Of a stretch of 55,000 nucleotides of DNA, positions 42,933 to 52,900 are shown piece by piece (the stretch's first letter is position 1; the number at the start of each line of letters is the position of its first letter). The notes under the pieces are model-generated. The model was not told where the DNA came from. It ran no database searches and was given only the letters and a program-made list of their open reading frames with translations. The position numbers and the translations under genes are program-made. This DNA is from Mesostigma viride (taxonomy: Eukaryota; Streptophyta; Mesostigmatophyceae; Mesostigmatales; Mesostigmataceae): assembly GCA_009746045.1 (NCBI GenBank), contig RPFO01000059.1:953928-1008927 (forward strand), in the 5' to 3' direction.

Positions 42933-43600
42933 CGTAATTTCGGCGTCCACCTTCTTCGCAATTGTGAACCAGCCCTGTCGCGTGTTGTCCGGATGTCCTT
43001 CCCACTTGCCCTTCGTGACCTTTGCGACGCTCAGGTAGCACACGATTGCAGTTAAGGGTTCTCGGTCGTCTGGGTTCCAGAAGAAGCGTCGGGCGTCCGA
43101 TCCGGAGGAGGAGCACCTCTCGAAGTATTTTACGTACATTACCCAGTTGCCTTTCTTAAAAACCTCGCCCCCCCCCCGGTATGTTTGTTTAAACACTCAT
43201 CCTTGTCGAGTTGGTGGGCGACTCGAACAACTTTCGCCAACCAGTACGGGTGGTCGGGCACATGGTCCTTGTGCCCCCTCTCAGATGCGACTGCGACGGC
43301 CTCCCCCTCCTGCAAACCACGCCCCAACTCGTTTCTTGCCGTTTGAAGGTGGTTCAGGCGGGTTCCCGGATATCGCGTGGGGTTCCGCGACTTACTCGCC
43401 TGGAGTTTTACAGTCCACGACGAGCTGCTCCAATCATTTGGGCATGTCCTCCACTTGCCCTCTCGGCACTCCGCACAACTGAAGCATGAAAAACGCCTGA
43501 GCTGAACCACCTCGACCTGCTCGCCCTTTTTGTCCAGTCGCCACTGGTGTGCCGTGGAGATATCTCGGATCGGGCCTCGCTCCTTACCGGACGTGGGAAT
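42933..43600 (-). CDS. Transposase-like gene, 3' exon group (C-terminal domain)
   Basis: The exon begins after acceptor TTACAATTGCAG (43601-43612) in phase 0 and ends before a good donor, GTACGTCATT (from 42932). It holds a Cys-rich patch (FSCFSCAECREGKWRTC) and then HPYWLAKVVRVAHQLD and WVMYVKYFER, reminiscent of a small beta-barrel (BAH/Tudor-like) C-terminal domain; that resemblance is tentative. Inside lies a 10-C run (43168-43177). The frame differs on its two sides, so the run is probably miscounted or the gene is broken there. The last exon further left is not resolved. Confidence 0.6.
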
Positions 43601-43897
43601 CTGCAATTGTAAATCCATGAAACAACATCACAGCACATTTCCCAACTCCAACGGCCGTTGGCACTCAACAATTATAAGATTTCCAAACTCCAACGGCCGT
43701 TGGCCCTTGGAAACATAAGTACATTTCTCAACTCCAACGGCCGTTGGCACTCAACAATTATATGATTTTCCAGCTCCAACGGCCGTTGGCCTTATGAAAC
43801 TTCAAACTGCATCAAGGAAGCTGTCCTCTGTAAAGTGTAACCAGAGACAAATTATAGAACTGCACTTGACCACCAGAAAGCAACTGTCTTTACTTAC
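43601..43897 (-). repeat. Intron with four palindrome copies
   Basis: The donor is GTAAGTAAAG at 43897 and the acceptor TTGCAG at 43601; both exons join in phase 0. The intron holds CCAACGGCCGTTGG near 43648, 43690, 43735 and 43777, at roughly 42-45-bp spacing, each in an AACTCCAACGGCCGTTGGC context with alternating short spacers (CACTCAACAATTAT; CCTTGGAAACAT). Confidence 0.8.
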
Positions 43898-44653
43898 GTT
43901 ATCGAGAAGAAATGCCCGTCGAACCACGTCCGATTGTGCCGATGGTCGACTCGAGTCTTTGCCGGTTCTCCAATCCCGGTTCAGGTAGGCCACCAGTGCC
44001 TCCACCGTATTCAGGTTCCGATTGTCCTCCTGCATCTGCGCTCTTTTGAGGATGCTTTTCACCGTCCCCCCCTCCCCGTCCGACTCCCCCTTCCCATGTC
44101 CTGCACATGAGTAGTTCCACTCCAATGTGTCCAAGTCGGGGTCGGCCTCGAGCAGGTCCGCAGCCATCGCCACCACATACCGGGATTGGAACTGCTCCTT
44201 ACAGTTGTCGGACCAACTGATCCAGTTCCTCACCTCCACCCCCTCCTCCCTCAGCACCTTAAGGGTATTCTTCATCACGAACTCCAGGGTCTGGGCATTC
44301 CTCGGTACGTCCTTCCCCATGTAATCGTGCTTCACCCTTTTGATTTCCAGCGATACGGGATCACGGTACATCACGATCACCGGCATCAGGACGTAACTAC
44401 TTGGGTACCAGTACTGCGCCTGCAACTGTTTCTGCAGGTGGTCCGAATAGTTCTCCGAGTAGTCCATCAGGACCACCACCGTTCCCAGCGGCATCACGTC
44501 AATGCACTCCTTGTAAGCGTGGTGCTGCCAGGCCCATGTATGGACGTGAATGGCGAATTCCGGGAAGCGCGCCGTAATGAGTTCATGGAGCTCCGAGAGG
44601 GTTGACTTGATGAGTTTTTGCTGCAGGTTCATTTGCGGCGCCACATCCTCCTC
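43898..44653 (-). CDS. Transposase-like gene, central exon (RNase H-fold DDE-type core)
   Basis: The exon is bounded by acceptor GTTGTGTTGCAG and donor GTAAGTAAAG, both phase 0. It holds the core of a protein family I know as uncharacterised, transposon-associated proteins in many animals. A first Asp lies in VLMDYSENY, followed by QLQAQYW. A second Asp lies in SWSDNCKEQFQSRY. Third is the GHGKGESDGEGGTVK motif with its acidic residues. The order fits a DDE/DDD-type RNase H fold that cuts and joins DNA. The frame is open throughout and conserved residues are intact. It could be an active transposase or a domesticated copy. Confidence 0.7.
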
Positions 44654-44789
44654 CTGCAACACAACACACCCGCGCACCATGGATTGACCGAAGAATGGAA
44701 GTCAGCAGCTGGGAATTTCCCAACGCCAACGGCCGTTGGAAGTATGAAAGTCTACATATATATATTCAACGATGCAAATATACATGCTT
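44654..44789 (-). repeat. Intron with one palindrome copy
   Basis: The donor is GTAAGCATGT from 44789 and the acceptor TTGCAG ends at 44654. CCAACGGCCGTTGG lies at 44726-44739. Confidence 0.8.
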
Positions 44790-45940
44790 ACCGTCCCACG
44801 GGGCGCTGTGCCCTCCTTTACGAAGTCGAACCACGTGTACTTCTTTGTCCACCCCTTCATCTGGTCCGTCACGATGAACTCGGAAATCCCACACTCGTTG
44901 CAGGTCCCTTCCAAGCAGTTCATTGGGACGTTAACGAACGGGCCGCCCGTCCTCCCCCCTCCTTGCCCCCCCCCCCCTCTCAGACCTGTGGCAGGTGAAA
45001 CGTCGAACGAAGTCATGGGCATTGTCAGGCACGGAAGGGATACCCTCCCTCTCCTCGATCTCCAGCGTGCTCTTCAACTCCTTGACGCCTTTGGTGAAGG
45101 CAGAGAGCAGGGACTCGAAGACGACGTGCTTTTCGCATGCGCACAAGTCCCGGTCCTTCCACACGCCCTTTACGCACTTGGGCATGAACTCCACGAACTT
45201 CGTGTACCCCACCTTGTACCTTGTCCCGTCCGCAGTCGTCACGATACCTCCCTTGTACGGCGACGCGTCAGAACAGAACCGCTTGTAAATCGTTTCAAGC
45301 GAGTCCAAGTAGTACCTTCCGCCCTGGGAGGAAATCAGGATCCTGGCGTTTCCCTTCCTTTCGAACTCATTGACCACGTCCTTATGGTTGGGAGACGCCC
45401 TCGTGTTTAGGTCTGACAACCAGTAACTCCCGACGATTTCTTTGACCTCCTCCGGAAACTTGTCCGACCGTACAGCCCGAGGGGGCGCCTTCAGGGCGGG
45501 AAGGTCGCCCCCCATCCTCATTCCCCTTGCGGTCTGGATATCCTTGGGCGTGACGTTAAGCAGCCGCGCGAGAGTGCAATGCCCTTGATTGTTCATGCCG
45601 TCCTTTCCCAAGCACATTGACAGCACAGCGCACTTCGCGTTCCTGTGCTCATCCGACTTGCCCAATTCCTGGAAACCTTGCACGATATTAGCGACAACCT
45701 CCTGAGCGAAGGACTCCGACGCCTTTCTTTTCAGCGCAGGGCGGTACTGTTTCCCCATAACCTTCACAACCGCACCTGGCAGCCGCTCAAGCGCCCTCAA
45801 GCCTACTGCAGTTTTCGTGTTTTCAGTCTTGTGATTGTTGTCCTTCAGCAAGTATTCCATGGCGCTGGCCATGTCGAGGGCAAGTTGGTTGCCCTTGATC
45901 TCGACGTACTTGAGACTTTGGTCTTTGTTGTGCGCTTCAC
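44790..45940 (-). CDS. Transposase-like gene, 5' exon (HTH-like and Cys/His-rich domains)
   Basis: The minus-strand frame is open from 45956. An acceptor (GCGGATGCAG) at 45941 is the likely exon start, so the true start codon is probably further upstream. A helical part (NQGHCTLARLLNVTPKDIQTARGM) looks like a helix-turn-helix. CACEKHVVF, FTCHRS and NCLEGTCNECG suggest zinc binding. The frame changes across a 12-C run at 44966-44977: upstream residues read ...DNAHDFVRRFTCHR, downstream ...PFVNVPMNCLEG. The most likely cause is a miscounted homopolymer, since a second break in this gene also falls in such a run. It joins the central exon in phase 0. Confidence 0.65.
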
Positions 45941-46026
45941 CTGCATCCGCGCGCATACAGAATCCAGACGAAGTTTTGACATTTTATCAAATTATTGCTT
46001 TCCAACAATTACCCAATTTGTACGTC

Positions 46027-46620
46027 CCAACGGCCGTTGGACCCCTGAAAGTGGGCCTGAAACACGCCAACACATGCATTTTCGACACCCAACGGCCGTT
46101 GGACCCCTGAAAGGGCCTGAAACACGCCAACACATGCATTTTCGACACCCAACGGCCGTTGGACCCCTGAAAGTGGGCCTGAAACACGCCAACACATGCA
46201 TTTTCGACACCCAACGGCCGTTGGACCCCTGAAAGCGGGCCGAAAACACGCCAACACATGCATTTTCGACACCCAACGGCCGTTGGACCCCTGAAAGTGG
46301 GCCTGAAACACGCCAACACATGCATTTTCGACACCCAACGGCCGTTGGACCCCTGAAAGCGGGCCGAAAACACGCCAACACATGCATTTTTTACACCCAA
46401 CGGCCGTTGGACCCCTGAAAGTGGGCCTGAAACACGCCCTTTACATGCATTTTCGACGTCCAATGGCCGTTGGGCCCCTGAAAGTGGGCCGGAAACACGC
46501 TAACACATGCATTTTAGACACCCAACGGCCGTTGGACCCCTGAAAGCGGGCCGAAAACTCGCCAACACCTGCATTTTTTACACGCCAGAAAGTGAATTTC
46601 CGAATCCCAACGCACTTTTT
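46027..46620. repeat. Tandem array of the palindrome, 62-bp unit, nine copies plus a decayed one
   Basis: CCAACGGCCGTTGG lies at 46027, 46089, 46149, 46211, 46273, 46335, 46397 and 46522, with a one-base variant (CCAATGGCCGTTGG) at 46460. Between them are ACCCCTGAAAG, two alternating variants (TGGGCCTGAAACACG and CGGGCCGAAAACACG) and ACACATGCATTTTCGACAC. It lies directly upstream of the 5' exon, probably in another intron of the same gene. Open frames here are repeat artefacts. Confidence 0.92.
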
Positions 46621-46719
46621 ATAACCTTAACGACCGTTGGAATCCAGAAATTCGACTGAAATGTTTCCATAACACACGTAACAACAAATTTGGTGGTCAA
46701 CAACCCCGTAAATCCGTAA

Positions 46720-46856
46720 CCCTGCACGCACCTCCCGCCGCCATAGCTCTTGTTTGCAGCAGTGGGCCCTGAAGACGCCTTTTGGTCTTGCACCTGTTGG
46801 TTACAATTGCATGGCATACCAGCAATATATTGCACATAGCATTGTATTTTACACAA
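46720..46856 (-). CDS. Possible upstream exon of the transposase-like gene (weak)
   Basis: A minus-strand frame with CNCNQQVQDQKASSGPTAANKSYGGG ends at a plausible donor, GTGCGTGCAGG near 46735. It sits in the right place to splice over the palindrome array to the acceptor at 45941. No domain is recognised, and without transcript data this is a guess. Confidence 0.25.
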
Positions 46857-47079
46857 TTATTATATTCATGCCACAAATAATAATAATAATTATTGTATTA
46901 AACATCGGGGGGCAGGTTGCATATTCGTTTCATTGCAGTCTAATATCAACATATTAAAAATTTCCATGCCCATAAACATTTTTGATATAGCTATTAGGTT
47001 GCTAATTATATTAAATCTTACCAGCCGTGTAGTGGTTTGCGGATTGCTTTATAGGCTTGCCACACCAACCCAAAAAAAA
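46857..47079. other. AT-rich intergenic stretch
   Basis: It is AT-rich with ATAATAATAATAATTATT-type runs. No gene or repeat family is recognised. Confidence 0.5.
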
Positions 47080-47170
47080 ATGTTACGACGGGAGTTGAAC
47101 CCGGGCCTACTAGACGTGTTCACGAGGTACTACGAGGATCAGCCAAGAATCTGTCCCGTACCGGTGTGGT
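47080..47170 (-). other. tRNA-like remnant (B box and T-run terminator)
   Basis: On the minus strand GGGTTCAACTCCC, a B-box-like stem-loop, is followed after about 10 bases by a run of nine T, as at Pol III genes. I could not fold a full cloverleaf or find the matching 5' acceptor strand, so this is likely a decayed tRNA or a tRNA-derived SINE piece. Confidence 0.35.
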
Positions 47171-47339
47171 TCACCAGTTCCGCACACTAGCATGGTCTCC
47201 GCGTCGCGCTCGTTCATTAAATTTCGGAGAAATTTTGCCTGCTTATATACGTTTTTGAAGCCCCTCGGCGTCGCGCCGTGAAAAGCTTCCTCCGCCAGGC
47301 GTCCAATCAGGTAGCAGGAATGTGAAAAAATGGGCTCGA

Positions 47340-47560
47340 GCTGTGTGCAGCGCCGCGTCCATGTGGCGCCACACGGCGTCAGGAGTCGGCGTGGCGCCAT
47401 ATATGGCGCTGCGAATTCCCTACCGTGTGGTCTGCAGCGCCACGTCACAGTTGCGACTGCAAGTATTTTTCAGCGCGGCGCCGGGACGGCGCCGCGCCAT
47501 ATCGTTTGGCGCGTCAATTTTTTTCCCGCGCGCGGCGCCTTTTAGGCGCCGCGCCATTCC
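47340..47560. other. GC-rich hairpin cluster built on GGCGCC
   Basis: It contains the perfect palindrome GCGCCATATATGGCGC (47394-47409), a hairpin with 10-bp stem and 5-base loop at 47473-47497, and one with 11-bp stem and TTT loop at 47530-47554. Further GGCGCC and GCGCCGCGCC pieces lie around them. No gene is seen. Confidence 0.7.
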
Positions 47561-48225
47561 ATTTGCGCGTCGGCATACCAGCACCAGGGAATTTGAATTG
47601 CAGGTGCTGCGTTGGCGCTTTCCAGCCCTCCTGGAAGACCGACACCGTGGATGCACCTTGCACCCGAGCATCAACGGCGGGTATTCGCGACATCGGCCGA
47701 AAGTGACAACGATATTAGCAACCCGACAGCCATATTCAACTGAGCAAAGCCATTGTCGCTATTCGGAGTGAAGAAAGAGGTGAGCAATGGCGGATGTACA
47801 TGGATGCTTTTGACAGATAGTTGTCCACAAGCAGCTCGTTGACGGGCTAGAAGAATCAGAAATTGTAGCTGTGATTCTGAACGTCGCGTTTGCTTTAATT
47901 GTGTTTAGCCCGTCAACTGATTCGCTTGCTTATGGTGTATGCCTTTAATTGTGCCTTTAATTGTGTGCAGCATCCTTGCGTGCGCCCTGTATCGAGTAAA
48001 CCCCGGAAAAAGAAAAAAAGGTACGAATGGCAGCCCCACTTATTCATTTGTTGGAATCAATGCATTATTGAAGCAGGCTGTCGTGCATGTTTTCTTTTCT
48101 GGGCTTTATAGCTGCGTTGCTGGGTTGCTGGGTTTTCTTGCCATGCCAGTGCCGTATGATCGTTTTTTCCGGCCTGCAATGTAGTCGACATCTTTCCCCC
48201 GGCTGCCATTCTTGGTTAATAACGT
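47561..48225. other. Stretch with no recognised gene
   Basis: Mixed-composition sequence has only short open frames. A short TGCCTTTAATTGTG duplication lies near 47940-47960. Nothing else stands out. Confidence 0.5.
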
Positions 48226-49186
48226 TGATATTTATGCATGCCGGCACCACACCACATGTATTTATGCATGCCAGATAACACAGGCTGTGTGTCTGACTTT
48301 TTTTCGTCCCTGTCATATGTGGTCCGCCTCTCTTTTTTCGTGTTTTGTTTTTTGTTCGTATCTTCTACGGTACAACGCGACATGTTCACGGCGTCATCTG
48401 CGCGGTGTCACTAGCTTCATTTTTGCCGCCACCGCCGCACCCGGCCGGCCCCATTAAAAAAAAGAAACATCTATCTATAAAAGGTACGACGCGTGGTGTG
48501 TTGCGTGCTTTTTTTCTTGGTTTTCTCGCTCCCTTGCAGCTCAGGTTTGCTGGCACATGTATTTATGCATGCCGGCACCACACCACATGTATTTATGCAT
48601 GCCAGATAACACAGGCTGTGTGTCTGACTTTTTTTCTTCCCTGTCATATGCGGTCCGCCTCTCTTTTTTCGTGTTTTGTTTTTTGTTCGTATCTTCTACG
48701 GTACAACGCGACATGTTCACGGCGTCATCTGCGCGGTGTCACTAGCTTCAGTTTTGCCGCCACCGCCGCCCCCGGCCGGCCCCATTAAAAAAAAGAAACA
48801 TCTATCTATAAAAGGTACGACGCGTGGTGTGTTGCGTGCTTTTTTTCTTGGTTTTCTCGCTCCCTTGCAGCTCAGGTTTGCTGGCACATGTATTTATGCA
48901 TGCCAGCACCACACCACATGTATTTATGCATGCCAGATAACACAGGCTGTGTGTCTGACTTTTTTTCTTCCCTGTCATATGCGGTCCGCCTCTCTTTTTT
49001 CGTGTTTTGTTTTTTGTTCGTATCTTCTACGGTACAACGCGACATGTTCACGGCGTCATCTGCGCGGTGTCACTAGCTTCATTTTTGCCGCCACCGCCGC
49101 CCCCGGCCGGCCCCATAAAAAAAAAAGAAACATCTATAAAAAGGTACGACGCGTGGTGTGTTGCGTGCTTTTTTTCATGGTTCACC
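48226..49186 (+). repeat. 331-bp tandem repeat, three copies
   Basis: Matching points at 48345, 48676 and 49007 give a 331-bp period. The unit runs from ATGTATTTATGCATGCC through CAGATAACACAGGCTG, TACGGTACAACGCGACATG, a run of A and GCGTGCTTTTTTTC. Copies 1 and 2 end in GGTTTTCTCGCTCCC, while copy 3 ends in CATGGTTCACCCC and runs into the 30-bp satellite. Each unit holds two adjacent 30-bp copies of ATTTATGCATGCCGGCACCA, the likely seed of that satellite. Confidence 0.92.
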
Positions 49187-49727
49187 CCATACACCCATCC
49201 ATGCATGCCAGCACCCCATGACACCCATCCATGCATGCCAGCACCCCATGACACCCATACACGCATGCCAGCACCCCACTACACCCATCCATGCATGCCA
49301 GCACCCCATGACACCCATCCATGCATGCCAGCACCCCATGACACCCATCCATGCATGCCAGCACCCCACTACACCCATCCATGCATGCCAGCACCCCATG
49401 ACACCCATCCATGCATGCCAGCACCCCATGACACCCATCCACGCATGCCAGCACCCCATGACACCCATCCATGCATGCCAGCACCCCATGACACCCATCC
49501 ATGCATGCCAGCACCCCATGACACCCATCCATGCATGCCAGCACCTCATGACACCCATCCATGCATGCCAGCACCCCATGACACCCATCCACGCATGCCA
49601 GCGCCCCATTACACCCATCCATGCATGCCAGCACCCCATTACACCCATCCATGCATGCCAGCACCCCATGACACCCATCCATGCATGCCAGCACCCCATG
49701 ACACCCATCCACGCATGCCAGCACCAC
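49187..49727 (+). repeat. 30-bp satellite, first array (18 units)
   Basis: The unit is ACACCCATCCATGCATGCC followed by AGCACCCCATG. Point variants (CACGCATGCC, CCCCACTAC, CCCCATTAC, GCGCCCC) mark single units. It is flanked on both sides by 331-bp unit sequence. Confidence 0.95.
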
Positions 49728-49997
49728 ACCACATGTATTTATGCATGCCAGATAACACAGGCTTTGTGTCTGACTTTTTTTCGTCCCTGTCATATGCGGT
49801 CCGCCTCTCTTTTTTCGTGTTTTGTTTTTTGTTCGTATCTTCTACGGTACAACGCGACATGTTCACGGCGTCATCTGCGCGGTGTCACTAGCTTCAGTTT
49901 TGCCGCCACCGCCGCCCCGGCCGGCCCCATAAAAAAAAAGAAACATCTATAAAAAGGTACGACGCGTGGTGTGTTGCGTGCTTTTTTTCATGGTTCA
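49728..49997 (+). repeat. 331-bp unit, fourth (partial) copy between satellite arrays
   Basis: It has the same sequence as the third 331-bp copy, including the CATGGTTCACCCC junction into the satellite. The composite of unit plus array has therefore been duplicated. Confidence 0.9.
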
Positions 49998-52900
49998 CCC
50001 CACTACACCCATCCATGCATGCCAGCACCCCATGACACCCATCCATGCATGCCAGCACCCCATGACACCCATCCATGCATGCCAGCACCCCATACACCCA
50101 TCCATGCATGCCAGCACCCCATGACACCCATCCATGCATGCCAGCACCCCATGACACCCATCCATGCATGCCAGCACCCCATGACACCCATCCATGCATG
50201 CCAGCACCCCATGACACCCATCCATGCATGCCAGCACCCCATGACACCCATCCATGCATGCCAGCACCCCATGACACCCATCCATGCATGCCAGCACCCC
50301 ATGACACCCATCCATGCATGCCAGCACCCCATGACACCCATCCATGCATGCCAGCACCCCATACACCCATCCATGCATGCCAGCACCCCATGACACCCAT
50401 CCATGCATGCCAGCACCCCATGACACCCATCCATGCATGCCAGCACCCCATACACCCATCCATGCATGCCAGCACCCCATGACACCCATCCATGCATGCC
50501 AGCACCCCATGACACCCATCCATGCATGCCAGCACCCCATGACACCCATCCATGCATGCCAGCACCCCATGACACCCATCCATGCATGCCAGCACCCCAT
50601 GACACCCATCCATGCATGCCAGCACCCATGACACCCATCCATGCATGCCAGCACCCCATGACACCCATCCATGCATGCCAGCACCCCATACACCCATCCA
50701 TGCATGCCAGCACCCCATACACCCATCCATGCATGCCAGCACCCCATGACACCCATCCATGCATGCCAGCACCCCATGACACCCATCCATGCATGCCAGC
50801 ACCCCATGACACCCATCCATGCATGCCAGCACCCCATGACACCCATCCATGCATGCCAGCACCCCATGACACCCATCCATGCATGCCAGCACCCCATGAC
50901 ACCCATCCATGCATGCCAGCACCCCATGACACCCATCCATGCATGCCAGCACCCCATGACACCCATCCATGCATGCCAGCACCCCATGACACCCATCCAT
51001 GCATGCCAGCACCCCATGACACCCATCCATGCATGCCAGCACCCCATGACACCCATCCATGCATGCCAGCACCCCATACACCCATCCATGCATGCCAGCA
51101 CCCCATGACACCCATCCATGCATGCCAGCACCCCATGACACCCATCCATGCATGCCAGCACCCCATGACACCCATCCATGCATGCCAGCACCCCATGACA
51201 CCCATCCATGCATGCCAGCACCCCATGACACCCATCCATGCATGCCAGCACCCCATGACACCCATCCATGCATGCCAGCACCCCATGACACCCATCCATG
51301 CATGCCAGCACCCCATGACACCCATCCATGCATGCCAGCACCCCATTACACCCATCCATGCATGCCAGCACCCCATGACACCCATCCATGCATGCCAGCA
51401 CCCCATGACACCCATCCATGCATGCCAGCACCCCATGACACCCATCCATGCATGCCAGCACCCCATGACACCCATCCATGCATGCCAGCACCCCATGACA
51501 CCCATCCATGCATGCCAGCACCCCATACACCCATCCATGCATGCCAGCACCCCATGACACCCATCCATGCATGCCAGCACCCCACTACACCCATCCATGC
51601 ATGCCAGCACCCCATGACACCCATCCATGCATGCCAGCACCCCATACACCCATCCATGCATGCCAGCACCCCATGACACCCATCCATGCATGCCAGCACC
51701 CCATGACACCCATCCATGCATGCCAGCACCCCATGACACCCATCCATGCATGCCAGCACCCCATGACACCCATCCATGCATGCCAGCACCCCATGACACC
51801 CATCCATGCATGCCAGCACCCCATACACCCATCCATGCATGCCAGCACCCCATGACACCCATCCATGCATGCCAGCACCCCATGACACCCATCCATGCAT
51901 GCCAGCACCCCATGACACCCATCCATGCATGCCAGCACCCCATGACACCCATCCATGCATGCCAGCACCCCATGACACCCATCCATGCATGCCAGCACCC
52001 CATGACACCCATCCATGCATGCCAGCACCCCACTACACCCATCCATGCATGCCAGCACCCCATGACACCCATCCATGCATGCCAGCACCCCATGACACCC
52101 ATCCATGCATGCCAGCACCCCATGACACCCATCCATGCATGCCAGCACCCCATACACCCATCCATGCATGCCAGCACCCCATGACACCCATCCATGCATG
52201 CCAGCACCCCATGACACCCATCCATGCATGCCAGCACCCCATGACACCCATCCATGCATGCCAGCACCCCATGACACCCATCCATGCATGCCAGCACCCC
52301 ATGACACCCATCCATGCATGCCAGCACCCCATTACACCCATCCATGCATGCCAGCACCCCATGACACCCATCCATGCATGCCAGCACCCCATACACCCAT
52401 CCATGCATGCCAGCACCCCATACACCCATCCATGCATGCCAGCACCCCATGACACCCATCCATGCATGCCAGCACCCCATGACACCCATCCATGCATGCC
52501 AGCACCCCATGACACCCATCCATGCATGCCAGCACCCCATGACACCCATCCATGCATGCCAGCACCCCATGACACCCATCCATGCATGCCAGCACCCCAT
52601 GACACCCATCCATGCATGCCAGCACCCCATGACACCCATCCATGCATGCCAGCACCCCATGACACCCATCCATGCATGCCAGCACCCCACTACACCCATC
52701 CATGCATGCCAGCACCCCATACACCCATCCATGCATGCCAGCACCCCATGACACCCATCCATGCATGCCAGCACCCCATACACCCATCCATGCATGCCAG
52801 CACCCCATGACACCCATCCATGCATGCCAGCACCCCATGACACCCATCCATGCATGCCAGCACCCCATGACACCCATCCATGCATGCCAGCACCCCATGA

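Noticed and set aside
45987-46463. Open frames with repeated CRKCMCWRV or GVQRPLGVENACVG segments
   Set aside because: They are translations of the 62-bp palindrome array in several overlapping frames and are not conserved proteins.
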